A stretch of 64,000 bases of DNA. Source: an uncultured Flavobacteriaceae bacterium. GTDB taxonomy: Bacteria; Bacteroidota; Bacteroidia; Flavobacteriales; Flavobacteriaceae. Under the pieces are notes generated by a model, which worked only from the letters and a program-made list of their open reading frames with translations, made no database searches and was not told where the DNA came from. Made by a program: the position numbers and the translations under genes. The DNA lies in the NCBI GenBank assembly GCA_905479065.1, contig CAJQLB010000015.1, forward strand, positions 62,001 through 126,000, given 5' to 3'. Shown here piece by piece: positions 19,008 through 27,111 of the stretch. How positions within the stretch are numbered: the first letter of the stretch is position 1; every line of letters begins with the position of its first letter.

Positions 19008-20462
19008 ATGCTGAAGCAATATTTACAATTCAAATTATCTCAAAAGCTATCGCCTCAACAAATACAATTGATGAAGCTTATCCAGCTTCCCACTCAAGCT
19101 TTTGAGCAAAGAATTAAACAAGAATTAGAAGAAAATCCAGCCTTAGAAAATGGTAAAGAAAGCACCAACGACTTAGATGACAATATTGATGATTTTGACG
19201 ATTTTAACGACAATGAAAATATCAATACAGATGATATTAATGTAGATGAATATCTCAGTGATGACGAAATTCCAGATTACAGAATGCAAGCCAACAACTA
19301 TAGCCCTGATGATGATGAAAAAAGCATCCCTTTTGCATCGGGAACCTCATTTACTCAATTTCTAAAAAATCAATTAAGCACATTTCGTTTAGATGATGAA
19401 GAAAAACAAATTGCAGACTTTTTAGTTGGAAGTGTTGATGAAAGTGGCTATATCCGTCGTTCCATTAGTGATATTATGGATGATTTAGCCTTTACTCAAA
19501 ATGTTTACACAAATGAAGTGAAAATAGAGCATGTATTAAAAATTGTTCATCAACTTGATCCTGCGGGTGTTGGAGCACGGCATTTACAAGAATGTTTATT
19601 GATTCAATTACAACGAAAAAGTCAAAATAATAATATTACATTAGCCATAAGTATTCTAAATAAAGCATTTGATCAATTCACAAAGAAACATTTTCAAAAA
19701 TTAATTCAAAAATTCAATATCACTGAATCACAGCTAAAAGATGCCATTATTGAAATTGAGAGGTTAAATCCAAAACCAGGAAGTTCATATGCAGGTCACA
19801 CTCGAATGATAGAGCATGTTGTCCCTGATTTTACAATTAAAATTACAGAGGGAGCTCTTCATTTGACTCTTAATGGACGAAATGCTCCAGAACTGCATGT
19901 GTCAAGAGAATACAATAATATGCTCAAAGGTTTTAAAGAATCCAAAAACAAATCAAAGTCACAAAAAGACACCGTTCTCTTCATAAAACAAAAACTAGAT
20001 TCTGCAAAGTGGTTTATCGATGCCATAAAACAAAGACAGCAAACACTATTTGTGACCATGAATGCCATTATGAATTATCAGGAAGCTTATTTTTTATCTG
20101 GAGATGAGCGACTCTTGAAACCCATGATACTAAAAGATATTGCTGATAAAATTGGTATGGATGTTTCAACAATATCTAGAGTTGCCAACAGTAAATATGT
20201 GGACACACCATATGGAACAAAGTTAATTAAAGAGTTTTTTAGTGAATCCATGACTAATGATCAAGGAGAAGAGGTTTCCACCCGAGAAATAAAGAAAATT
20301 TTAGAGACAGTGATTGACGAGGAAAGCAAAAAGAAGCCTTTAACTGACGAAAAACTTGCAGGTATCTTAAAAGAAAAAGGATACCCTATTGCGAGACGTA
20401 CTGTCGCAAAATACCGCGAACAACTTGATATCCCTGTTGCTAGATTGCGTAAACAAATTTGA
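19008..20462 (+). CDS. rpoN: RNA polymerase sigma-54 factor
   Basis: 484 aa from ATG 19008 (MLKQYLQFKLSQKLSPQQIQ). An in-frame ATG at 18963 would add a hydrophobic 15-residue head foreign to the family and is rejected. Region I is glutamine and leucine rich (residues 1-45). Region II is strongly acidic (DDNIDDFDDFNDNENINTDD, about 55-110). The core-binding domain and HTH follow, and the RpoN box reads ARRTVAKYRE near residue 465. It needs AAA+ activators for open-complex formation. The gene ends two bases before the TTG start of the next gene. Confidence 0.97.
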   Translation: MLKQYLQFKLSQKLSPQQIQLMKLIQLPTQAFEQRIKQELEENPALENGKESTNDLDDNIDDFDDFNDNENINTDDINVDEYLSDDEIPDYRMQANNYSPDDDEKSIPFASGTSFTQFLKNQLSTFRLDDEEKQIADFLVGSVDESGYIRRSISDIMDDLAFTQNVYTNEVKIEHVLKIVHQLDPAGVGARHLQECLLIQLQRKSQNNNITLAISILNKAFDQFTKKHFQKLIQKFNITESQLKDAIIEIERLNPKPGSSYAGHTRMIEHVVPDFTIKITEGALHLTLNGRNAPELHVSREYNNMLKGFKESKNKSKSQKDTVLFIKQKLDSAKWFIDAIKQRQQTLFVTMNAIMNYQEAYFLSGDERLLKPMILKDIADKIGMDVSTISRVANSKYVDTPYGTKLIKEFFSESMTNDQGEEVSTREIKKILETVIDEESKKKPLTDEKLAGILKEKGYPIARRTVAKYREQLDIPVARLRKQI

Positions 20463-20463
20463 C

Positions 20464-21069
20464 TTGAACTTTTTTTTAAAAAGCATATCGTATATTTTTC
20501 ACCCAATACTGATACCCTTCCTTGGCGCATATGTGCACTTTCTTTTAGCTCCTAAACAATTCGACACAACGTATAATTATAGTGTCTTACTACTTATTTT
20601 TTTACTAACAATTGTTCTGCCTTTATCGTTGTCTTATGCCCTACAGAAATTAAAAATTATAAATTCTATTCATTTAAAGACCACTAGAGAGCGTATTGTA
20701 CCCCTCATATTAAATGCCATAATTGTCGTATTAGTTATCCGATATATCACACCAATTGAGAGTTCTTCTGAACTGTATTACTTTTTTACGGGGATTTTAT
20801 TCTCCACTGTAGCATGTTTATTTTTAGCTTTTTTAAAATTTAAAGCAAGTATACATATGATCGCTATCTCTGGCCTATTAATGTATCTTATAGCAACAGG
20901 GGTGCACTTGAACATTGATATTACTGCCTTAATTGCTCTGCTATTTGTAATAACCGGTGCTCTCGCAACATCACGACTTTACATGAAAGCACATACATTT
21001 TCTGAATTGCTTGTTGGCGTTTTTATTGGCTTCATTCCACAACTAATACTAATAAACTATTGGTTATAA
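20464..21069 (+). CDS. PAP2-like integral membrane protein
   Basis: About 201 aa if translation begins at the TTG at 20464, just after the rpoN stop. No ATG is available until late in the protein. About six hydrophobic helices are seen. The C-terminal block SRLYMKAHTFSELLVGVFIG resembles motif 3 of the PAP2 phosphatase family (SR.....H...D...G), with Glu in place of the usual Asp. The KxxxxxxRP motif is degenerate (KTTRERIVP). Phosphatase activity is therefore doubtful. It is translationally close to rpoN, and its 3' end overlaps the convergent beta-barrel gene by 6 bases. Confidence 0.6.
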   Translation: MNFFLKSISYIFHPILIPFLGAYVHFLLAPKQFDTTYNYSVLLLIFLLTIVLPLSLSYALQKLKIINSIHLKTTRERIVPLILNAIIVVLVIRYITPIESSSELYYFFTGILFSTVACLFLAFLKFKASIHMIAISGLLMYLIATGVHLNIDITALIALLFVITGALATSRLYMKAHTFSELLVGVFIGFIPQLILINYWL

Positions 21070-21768
21070 AATATAAAAAATAAGGCCTGCTTTTATTGTT
21101 GATAATTCAAGAGCAGCCCCATCTAAGCGTTGATTTTTAAAAATACTATTTAGAGGGTAATAGAAATTTAAATTCCAATTGTCATAACCAAAACTACATG
21201 TTAAACCATACTGGAATTTATTTAAAGTTTCATCAATTTTAATTTTATACGACGCATCAACTGAATTAAATTTTGAGTTAGATGCAAAAACATAACCAAT
21301 TTTAAAACCTGCATAAATCCGCCAAAACTTATAGCTTTCAAAAGTAGAAGTACGCCAACGTACTTCGAAAGGAAGTTCAAGTTGATAAAGGTCAAACCTA
21401 TTCATATCAAAACTTCCACCGCTAACCACTTCAAATTCTATGTTGTTATTCTCCCTGAAAATTTTTAAATTTTGATTAAATGAGTTTGCAGACAACCCCA
21501 TTCCCAATCCAAGTGCTACAGTTCTATTAAAATTTATTGGTAAATCCCGAATAAAGCCCAAATTGAATCCTCCAGAAAATCCATTTTGAGAAATCCCAGA
21601 AGATTTCTCATTCAATATGTTATAGGTTATATTTAAATATATTTGATCTTCTCTATAGAGAGAGTCTACTTCCATATTATCACCTGATTGTTGTGCCCAA
21701 ATAATGTTAACACTAGTTAGCAAACATAAACAAATAAAAAGGTTCCTCATTATAAATTTAAATGACAA
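21064..21768 (-). CDS. PorT-family outer-membrane beta-barrel protein
   Basis: 234 aa. A signal peptide (about residues 1-25, ending IIWAQ) is followed by alternating strands such as YLNITYNILNEKSSGI, GGFNLGFIRDLPIN, FWRIYAGFKIGYVFAS and a last strand AALELSTIKAGLIFYIL ending in an aromatic/aliphatic residue. This fits the OMP_b-brl_2 / PorT-like family. It is not clearly the T9SS component PorT/SprT itself. It sits downstream of the ExbB-ExbD operon, from which a terminator separates it. Confidence 0.6.
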   Translation of the reverse strand: MSFKFIMRNLFICLCLLTSVNIIWAQQSGDNMEVDSLYREDQIYLNITYNILNEKSSGISQNGFSGGFNLGFIRDLPINFNRTVALGLGMGLSANSFNQNLKIFRENNNIEFEVVSGGSFDMNRFDLYQLELPFEVRWRTSTFESYKFWRIYAGFKIGYVFASNSKFNSVDASYKIKIDETLNKFQYGLTCSFGYDNWNLNFYYPLNSIFKNQRLDGAALELSTIKAGLIFYIL

Positions 21769-21799
21769 TAAAAAAGGGCATTCATAAATGAATACCCTT
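21769..21799 (-). terminator. Terminator of the exbB-exbD operon
   Basis: On the minus strand AAGGG-t-ATTCAT pairs with ATGAAT-g-CCCTT (one mismatch) across a short loop and is followed by a run of T. It lies between the second exbD and the beta-barrel gene. Confidence 0.75.
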
Positions 21800-21821
21800 G
21801 TTATTTAATAAAATTAAGATA

Positions 21822-22301
21822 TTATTGATTGTTTTTAGAAACGTCTCCTGGAATTGCAGCATAATTAATTTTCAAGGCATTTACTTTTCTTAACTCCTGC
21901 TTGATGTCTCCTACTAATCCCATGTTAGCTTCTTTGTCGACTTTTAAAGACGTTGTCAAAAATGGCACTAACTCTTCTCGTTTAGAAGCTCTTTCCGAAG
22001 CGATAAAAGCAGCTATTTCATCAACTGAAGCAAAATCATCATTTAATTGAATTCTAGCCTCCGTACCCATTTTTTTATAATTACTACTCGGTTTACCAGC
22101 ATAAATATACATGACTAGATCTTTTTTCTCTAGTTTTTCAACTTGATCCGCGTTAGGTAATTTATTTTCAATCTTTAAGGTGTTTTCTCTCATTACAGTC
22201 GCAACCATAAAAAAGAATAACAGCATAAATACAATGTCTGGTAATGATGCTGTATTTACTGCTGGCAAATCGCCTCCTTTTTTCTTTTTAAACTTAGACA
22301 T
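21822..22301 (-). CDS. exbD: ExbD/TolR-family biopolymer transport protein
   Basis: 159 aa. A short basic N-terminus, SLPDIVFMLLFFFMVATVM as the single membrane helix (about residues 19-38) with the essential Asp, then a periplasmic domain. It works with ExbB to convert proton motive force into motion of TonB. It is the second of two different exbD genes, 22 bases downstream of the first, as is common in Bacteroidota. Confidence 0.9.
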   Translation of the reverse strand: MSKFKKKKGGDLPAVNTASLPDIVFMLLFFFMVATVMRENTLKIENKLPNADQVEKLEKKDLVMYIYAGKPSSNYKKMGTEARIQLNDDFASVDEIAAFIASERASKREELVPFLTTSLKVDKEANMGLVGDIKQELRKVNALKINYAAIPGDVSKNNQ

Positions 22302-22323
22302 AACTGTTTATGCTTTTTAAAAA

Positions 22324-22935
22324 TTATTGTTCTTGTACTTCTGAAAGTTTTTGAGGATACTCTAATTTTATTCTATCGATAACCTCCTTCAACTTCGTTT
22401 TATTTCCAGGCCATTTAACGTCCTTGTACTTTTTTTGCATTTCAATGAAATTCATATCTCTAAATCCAGAAGATGGCCCTAATTGAAGAGCTCTCTTGTT
22501 TCTCAACTCATTGTAAGCACCAACAAGTTCATTTTGAACTGAAATGTATTGTGCATAAGATGTTTCACGGAGGTTTTTCAAAGAAATAATTGCTTTGTCA
22601 GGATTATCTGAAGAACTTTCATCCCTCACACCATTACAATAATCACAAGAACCATCTCCACCATTATCCAAAAATGCAACAGCTGCAGTTCTTAAATCTT
22701 CTAATTCCATGATTTCATCCTCAACAAGCAATTGGTCTTTGTTATTAATTAATACTGTAAAGATATTTTTCTGCTTTATAATAACATCCTCTTCAGACTC
22801 TTCCATGGGAGGTAATTTTCTGGTAATTCCAGAATCCTTCTCCATAGTTGTTGTTACTAAGAAAAATATTAACAATAAAAAAGCGATGTCGGCCATTGAG
22901 CCTGCATTGACTTCTGGTGCTGATCTTTTTGCCAT
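22324..22935 (-). CDS. exbD: ExbD/TolR-family protein with long periplasmic domain
   Basis: 203 aa, longer than classical ExbD (about 140). The membrane helix with its acidic residue is SMADIAFLLLIFFLVTTTM (about 13-31). The periplasmic part has an insertion containing a CxxC pair (GDGSCDYCNG, about residue 95) and a helical region rich in Arg and Leu. The insert is not part of E. coli ExbD. It is first of the two exbD genes and only 2 bases from the 137-aa membrane protein gene. Confidence 0.88.
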   Translation of the reverse strand: MAKRSAPEVNAGSMADIAFLLLIFFLVTTTMEKDSGITRKLPPMEESEEDVIIKQKNIFTVLINNKDQLLVEDEIMELEDLRTAAVAFLDNGGDGSCDYCNGVRDESSSDNPDKAIISLKNLRETSYAQYISVQNELVGAYNELRNKRALQLGPSSGFRDMNFIEMQKKYKDVKWPGNKTKLKEVIDRIKLEYPQKLSEVQEQ

Positions 22936-22937
22936 AG

Positions 22938-23351
22938 TTATTTAATCATTTTTTTCACCCCTGTATACAACATTGTACCACTGGCTATTATCGCTAGAGC
23001 ATAAAACATGTATAAACCTGCACCTACTAATTTGCTGTCACTTGCTGATAGCATTTCGCCATCTCTTAATTCTGTTTCAACGCCTTCAGCAAAAACAAAA
23101 TAACATATTAACGCTAGTACTAAAAATGATCCTACTCCTTTCAAAGCGCCAATCAACGCTTCTTTATGAGACACTAAGTTTAATACAGTAAACACAACAA
23201 CTGATGCAATTACCAAAAATAACACTGCATAAGCTACAAACATCATGTTATCTATTTGACCATCATTGCCTGCTATAATCATCACCCCAAAAAGTATTCC
23301 AACAAGTGCTAGAACCATTGAAATGATTTTAAATATTTTATGAAAACCCAT
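22938..23351 (-). CDS. Four-helix membrane protein of the exbB-exbD operon
   Basis: 137 aa with four predicted helices (about residues 8-28, 36-60, 70-92 and 108-130). No family function is recognised. It lies between exbB and the first exbD with gaps of 18 and 2 bases, so it belongs to the same transcript. A protein of this type regularly occupies this place in flavobacterial exb operons, which suggests a structural or regulatory part in the proton-channel complex. That role is an inference. Confidence 0.75.
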   Translation of the reverse strand: MGFHKIFKIISMVLALVGILFGVMIIAGNDGQIDNMMFVAYAVLFLVIASVVVFTVLNLVSHKEALIGALKGVGSFLVLALICYFVFAEGVETELRDGEMLSASDSKLVGAGLYMFYALAIIASGTMLYTGVKKMIK

Positions 23352-23369
23352 AATTATTTATGTTTTAAA

Positions 23370-24146
23370 TTACTTCTTATGTCTTACCAATAAATCCATC
23401 AATGAAATCGATGCATCTTCCATATCATTCACTATGCTGTCAATTTTTGCAATAATATAATTATAAAATATCTGAAGTATAATTGCAACAATTAAACCGA
23501 ATACTGTTGTTAATAAGGCAATTTTAATACCTCCCGCTACAAGTGATGGCTGCATGTCTCCTGCTGCTTCAATCTTATCAAAAGCATCAATCATACCAAT
23601 AACAGTTCCCATAAACCCGAGCATTGGTGCTAAGGCTATAAATAAAGACACCCATGATACATTTTTTTCTAATTGACCCATTTGAACACCCCCATAAGCT
23701 ACGACAGCTTTTTCAGCAGAATCAATATCTTCATCAACTCTATCTAATCCTTGGTAAAAAATAGAAGCAACAGGTCCTTTGGTGTTTCTACATACTTCTT
23801 TAGCAGCCTCAACACCTCCCTTTGAAGACAGTGCGTCTTCTACTTCTTGGACTAACTTTTTTGAGTTTGTAGTGGATAAATTTAAAAAGATAATTCTTTC
23901 AATAGCAATTGCTAACCCCAGAATTAAACATAATAGTACAATACCCATAAATCCTGGGCCCCCTTCAATAAATCTCTTTTTTAATTCTTGGTGAAATCCA
24001 ACCTCTTCAGAAGCCATTGCTCCATCATCTTGAGTTGAACTTACAATAGTGTTGACAAATGAATTAGTGTTTGCATTTGTGCTTGCATTTGCGGTTCCGA
24101 ATGCCATAGTACATGCAATGGCTAGAATTGAAAATAATCTTTTCAT
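23370..24146 (-). CDS. exbB: MotA/TolQ/ExbB proton channel family protein
   Basis: 258 aa, inner membrane. An N-terminal Sec-like signal (MKRLFSILAIACTMAFGTANA) precedes an extracytoplasmic segment and three helices (about 66-88, 168-190 and 205-235). The ExbB core motif reads FIALAPMLGFMGTVIGMIDAF, followed by GGIKIALLTTVFGLIVAI. It forms the proton channel with ExbD and powers TonB-dependent receptors, of which this window has two. It is first gene of a four-gene operon on the minus strand. Confidence 0.93.
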   Translation of the reverse strand: MKRLFSILAIACTMAFGTANASTNANTNSFVNTIVSSTQDDGAMASEEVGFHQELKKRFIEGGPGFMGIVLLCLILGLAIAIERIIFLNLSTTNSKKLVQEVEDALSSKGGVEAAKEVCRNTKGPVASIFYQGLDRVDEDIDSAEKAVVAYGGVQMGQLEKNVSWVSLFIALAPMLGFMGTVIGMIDAFDKIEAAGDMQPSLVAGGIKIALLTTVFGLIVAIILQIFYNYIIAKIDSIVNDMEDASISLMDLLVRHKK

Positions 24147-24300
24147 TGTTCTCGATCTTAATTTTATTAGTTAAAGTGTTAAAGATATAAAAAAATTGCA
24201 ATTAACAAATAAAAATCAAAGACACTTAATGAGTAATTGCTTATCCTTTTCACAACAATTTTCATGCCTAAAATAAAAGTAAAAATTTCCTTTACTTTCG

Positions 24301-24388
24301 CAGAGAGGAAGGGATTCGAACCCTCGATACGCTTTTGGCGTATACACACTTTCCAGGCGTGCGCCTTCGACCACTCGGCCACCTCTCT
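24301..24388 (-). tRNA. tRNA-Ser (anticodon GGA)
   Basis: 88 bases on the minus strand. The acceptor stem AGAGAGG/CCTCTCT has discriminator G, the D arm is GCCGAGTGGTCGAAGGC, the anticodon loop contains CTGGAAAG (GGA), and the long class II variable arm pairs TACGC with GCGTA. The T arm is GAGGGTTCGAATCCCTTC. No CCA is encoded. It reads UCC/UCU serine codons. It stands alone between exbB and ansA. Confidence 0.97.
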
Positions 24389-24458
24389 GTAATTTCTGTT
24401 ATTACAAGCGGGCAAATAACAAAAAAAACTTTAAATGTTAAAACTTTGAATGTTAATT

Positions 24459-25484
24459 TTAAGACATTTCTCCTCTAAGAGATTGCTCGTATTTTGTTCG
24501 AAATAATTCCGGCGATAGGTTCTTCGTCAACAAATACATAAGTTTTGTTATTGCAGCTTCTGTTGTCATATCTCCAGCTGAAATGAGCCCAATTTCTTGA
24601 AGTTTTTCACTCGTTTCATATTGTCCCATCAAAACACTCCCTCCAGAACATTGTGTCACATTGATTATGTAAATCCCCTTTTGAATTACCTTACTCAATA
24701 AATCTATAAACCATTGTTGAGTTGTTGTGTTCCCTGCACCGTATGTTTCTAAAACAACACCTTCCAAATCAGAACACAATAAGAAAACTTGAAGCATTTT
24801 TTCTGAGATTCCAGGAAATAATTTAACGATAGAAACGTTGGTGTTCAGTTGAGAATGGATTTTAAATTTAAAAGCATTAGACGGCTTGATTAAAAAATCT
24901 TTATTAATCTTTAAATGCACTCCTGACTCTAATAATTCTGGATAGTTTAGAGAAGCAAACGCTTCAAAATGCTCTGCATTTATTTTTGTAGTTCTATTCC
25001 CACGGTAAAGTTTGTATTCGAAATAAAGTCCAACCTCTTTAATGATAGGGCCATCATAATCACGCAACGAAGCAACTTGTATTGATGTAATTAAGTTCTC
25101 TTTTGCATCCGTTCGCAAGTCTCCAATAGGTAATTGTGATCCTGTAAATATAACAGGTTTAGACAAGTTCTCTAACATAAAACTAAGAGCTGATGCCGTG
25201 TAACTCATAGTATCACTACCGTGTAAAACAACAAAACCGTCGCATGAATGATAATAAGTCTCTATAATATCTGCGATTTTAATCCAATATTGAGGACTCA
25301 TATTTGAAGAATCTATTGGCTCTTCAAAAGAAACTGTTTCTATCGTACAGTCTAATAGCTTCAATTCTGGGATTTTAATCAGTAAGTTGTCAAAATCAAA
25401 TGATTTTAATGCTCCTGTTTCTGGATTCTTTATCATCCCTATAGTCCCACCAGTATAAATTAAAAGTATATTGGATTGATACAT
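24459..25484 (-). CDS. ansA: Type I (cytoplasmic) L-asparaginase
   Basis: 341 aa without signal peptide. The first catalytic block IYTGGTIGMI holds the nucleophilic Thr, and the second FVVLHGSDTMSYTASALSF holds the Thr-Asp part. It hydrolyses asparagine to aspartate and ammonia in the cytoplasm. The start lies 2 bases after the tatD stop, so the two form an operon. It is unrelated in fold to the exported glycosylasparaginase at the left end of the window. Confidence 0.93.
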   Translation of the reverse strand: MYQSNILLIYTGGTIGMIKNPETGALKSFDFDNLLIKIPELKLLDCTIETVSFEEPIDSSNMSPQYWIKIADIIETYYHSCDGFVVLHGSDTMSYTASALSFMLENLSKPVIFTGSQLPIGDLRTDAKENLITSIQVASLRDYDGPIIKEVGLYFEYKLYRGNRTTKINAEHFEAFASLNYPELLESGVHLKINKDFLIKPSNAFKFKIHSQLNTNVSIVKLFPGISEKMLQVFLLCSDLEGVVLETYGAGNTTTQQWFIDLLSKVIQKGIYIINVTQCSGGSVLMGQYETSEKLQEIGLISAGDMTTEAAITKLMYLLTKNLSPELFRTKYEQSLRGEMS

Positions 25485-25486
25485 CG

Positions 25487-26254
25487 CTAAATATTAAAAA
25501 CTTTAATTGAATTATTTGTTGTTATTTTGGCTATCTCTTCTACAGTTAAACCGTATAATTCTGATAACTTATTTAAAACCTCAACAAGATAGCTGCTCTC
25601 GTTACGCTTTCCTCTGTATGGAGTTGGAGATAAATAAGGGGAGTCCGTTTCCAGTACAATATGCTTCAAATCAATTTTATTAATAAATTGATTAATTTTT
25701 CCATTTTTAAACGTTACAACACCGCCTATACCAAGCTTCATATTATAAGATATTGCTCGCTCAGCTTGATCAAATGTTCCTGTAAAACAATGAAATATAC
25801 CAAAAAGGTCAGGTCCCTTTTGGTCTTCTAAAATATCAAAAACTTCTTCAAACGCTTCGCGGCAATGTATCACAATTGGGAGTCTATGTTTTTTTGCTAA
25901 TTGAATTTGATATTTAAAAGCATGTTGTTGTGCAGTAAGAGTTGACTTATCCCAATATAAATCAATTCCTATTTCTCCCACAGCAACAAAAGGTCGTTGA
26001 TCAAGAAGTTTTTCCACCTGACTTAACTCCTCCAAATAATTTGATTTTACGGATGTTGGGTGAAGTCCCATCATTAAATATACATGATTAGGATAAGATT
26101 TTTCAAGATTAAGCATCGCACTAGTGTGAGTTGAATCAATGGCAGGAATAAAGAATCTCGTTATTCCTGCATTAATAGCACGAGCTATCATTTCTTCTCT
26201 ATCGTCCTCAAATGCTTCACTATATAAATGGGTATGCGTATCGGTAATAATCAT
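25487..26254 (-). CDS. TatD-family metal-dependent hydrolase
   Basis: 255 aa, TIM-barrel amidohydrolase fold. Metal ligands are visible in TDTHTHLYSEAF (residues 4-15), AVGEIGIDLYWD near 92, PIVIHCREAFEE near 128, FHCFTGT near 153 and LETDSPYLSP near 202. Family members are DNases acting on 3' ends and D-aminoacyl or other substrates. The exact role here is not known. First gene of the tatD-ansA operon, divergent from the retropepsin-like gene. Confidence 0.92.
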   Translation of the reverse strand: MIITDTHTHLYSEAFEDDREEMIARAINAGITRFFIPAIDSTHTSAMLNLEKSYPNHVYLMMGLHPTSVKSNYLEELSQVEKLLDQRPFVAVGEIGIDLYWDKSTLTAQQHAFKYQIQLAKKHRLPIVIHCREAFEEVFDILEDQKGPDLFGIFHCFTGTFDQAERAISYNMKLGIGGVVTFKNGKINQFINKIDLKHIVLETDSPYLSPTPYRGKRNESSYLVEVLNKLSELYGLTVEEIAKITTNNSIKVFNI

Positions 26255-26278
26255 GAAGCTAAAGTAAGGTATGATTGT

Positions 26279-26286
26279 TATATTTG
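26279..26286 (+). promoter_or_regulatory. Putative -7 element of the retropepsin-like gene
   Basis: TATATTTG fits TAnnTTTG and ends 17 bases before the ATG at 26304, the same spacing as at pyrH, asnS and aspS. Confidence 0.5.
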
Positions 26287-26303
26287 AAAAATAAAATAAA
26301 AAT

Positions 26304-26741
26304 ATGTTACATACGCTGTTGATTGATCAGGGGTACACAAAAATCAAGCTTCACATTACACCAACGAATCATTTTAAATTAATTGTAAAAATTAACAAGA
26401 CAAAAGGTATGTTTATTTTGGATACTGGTGCATCAAATTCATGTGTCGATGTTAATTCTAGAAAACTGTTTAATTTACATTCTGAAAATTCCATAATTGA
26501 TGCTACCGGTGCTGGAACTTCTAATATAAAAACGCAACTATCTACAAAAAATACTTGCAGCATTGGTCAATGGACATGCATTAACACCATGATTATTATT
26601 ATTGATTTGAAACATGTAAATAATGCTTTAAATGAACAAAATTGCACACCTATTCATGGTATTATTGGTTCGGATATTTTAAAAAAAGGAAACGCAATCA
26701 TTAATTATAAAAGTAAATACCTTTATCTTAAAAGCTCATGA
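26304..26741 (+). CDS. Retropepsin-like aspartyl protease family protein
   Basis: 145 aa with no signal peptide. The active-site motif is MFILDTGASNSCVD (residues 33-46: hydrophobic-hydrophobic-DTGA), and HGIIGSDILKKGNAIINY near residue 115 matches the second conserved block (GIIG..L) of clan AA proteases. As in retropepsins, a single motif per chain implies a homodimer. Bacterial homologues are small cytoplasmic or anchored proteins of largely unknown substrates. It is divergently transcribed from tatD with a 49-base gap. Confidence 0.8.
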   Translation: MLHTLLIDQGYTKIKLHITPTNHFKLIVKINKTKGMFILDTGASNSCVDVNSRKLFNLHSENSIIDATGAGTSNIKTQLSTKNTCSIGQWTCINTMIIIIDLKHVNNALNEQNCTPIHGIIGSDILKKGNAIINYKSKYLYLKSS

Positions 26742-26840
26742 TTTGATTGTAACATTCAAATTTTAAACAATGGGCCATACAAAAATAACTTAGCTGCTCA
26801 ATTTTCAAATATTAAAAAAACTCATGTTTTTATTTAAATT

Positions 26841-26856
26841 TACGTAGAACTACGTA
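26841..26856. promoter_or_regulatory. Palindromic operator-like site next to a strong promoter
   Basis: TACGTAG-AA-CTACGTA is a perfect 7-2-7 palindrome that ends directly before the -33 TTG of the promoter at 26857-26886. The position suits a dimeric activator or repressor. The protein is unknown. Confidence 0.5.
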
Positions 26857-26886
26857 TTGTGAATTTCGTTGAAATATATATCTTTG
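26857..26886 (+). promoter_or_regulatory. Consensus promoter with no gene behind it
   Basis: TTG (26857-26859), exactly 19 bases, TATCTTTG (26879-26886). It is as good a match as the rplM promoter, yet no reading frame follows on the plus strand before the odhB 3' end. Confidence 0.65.
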
Positions 26887-26892
26887 TGGTGC

Positions 26893-26965
26893 TATTAATT
26901 AGTTCTTAGGGAGAATTAAGAAAGCTCTAAATTGTAATGATTTAGAGCTTTCAAACTTTTATTAA
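26893..26965 (+). ncRNA. Candidate small RNA of about 70 nt
   Basis: A transcript from the 26879 box would begin near 26893, fold TTCTTA (26903-26908) with TAAGAA (26917-26922), and then form the perfect 13-bp hairpin GAAAGCTCTAAAT / ATTTAGAGCTTTC (26920-26932 and 26940-26952), followed by a T-rich tail. The two hairpins share three bases and are alternatives. No open frame of useful size lies inside. The end point is estimated. The 370-base gap between the retropepsin gene and odhB otherwise holds the palindrome, promoter and the two items listed next. Confidence 0.4.
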
Positions 26966-26974
26966 GATACCTAA

Positions 26975-27046
26975 TCAATAATCGCTCAAGCAACTTACAA
27001 TTAACAATAGCGCTGTAAATCCCGCAACTTTAAAATTTTTAGTTAA
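26975..27046 (-). pseudogene. Lipoprotein-signal-like fragment
   Basis: On the minus strand 23 codons read TKNFKVAGFTALLLIVSC plus four residues and stop: a textbook lipoprotein signal with lipobox IVSC, but without an ATG, GTG or TTG at its head (the expected start position is TTA). An in-frame TTG exists only further upstream, just after odhB, and would run through a hairpin. It may be a decayed lipoprotein gene or chance. Confidence 0.25.
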
Positions 27047-27055
27047 TATTTGTTC

Positions 27056-27092
27056 AATAAAGGAGATTTCATGATTAGAAATCTCCTTTATT
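27056..27092 (-). terminator. Hairpin after odhB
   Basis: A perfect 15-bp stem (AATAAAGGAGATTTC at 27056-27070 with GAAATCTCCTTTATT at 27078-27092) around a 7-base loop lies 20 bases after the odhB stop. There is no long T run on the minus strand, so it may act as a weak terminator or 3' end stabiliser. Confidence 0.55.
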
Positions 27093-27111
27093 CTATTTGC
27101 TGAAAGCAATA

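Noticed and set aside
20389-20463. Extension of the PAP2-like protein upstream into rpoN
   Set aside because: Would overlap the RpoN box coding region by 74 bases and adds a non-hydrophobic head. The TTG at 20464 directly after the rpoN stop is simpler.
22709-22945. Plus-strand 78-codon frame with a hydrophobic stretch
   Set aside because: Lies wholly opposite the first exbD gene, whose frame has clear family motifs.
24179-24415. A 78-codon open frame on the minus strand
   Set aside because: Most of it is the tRNA-Ser gene read as protein; EVAEWSKAHAWKVC is the usual false translation of a serine tRNA.
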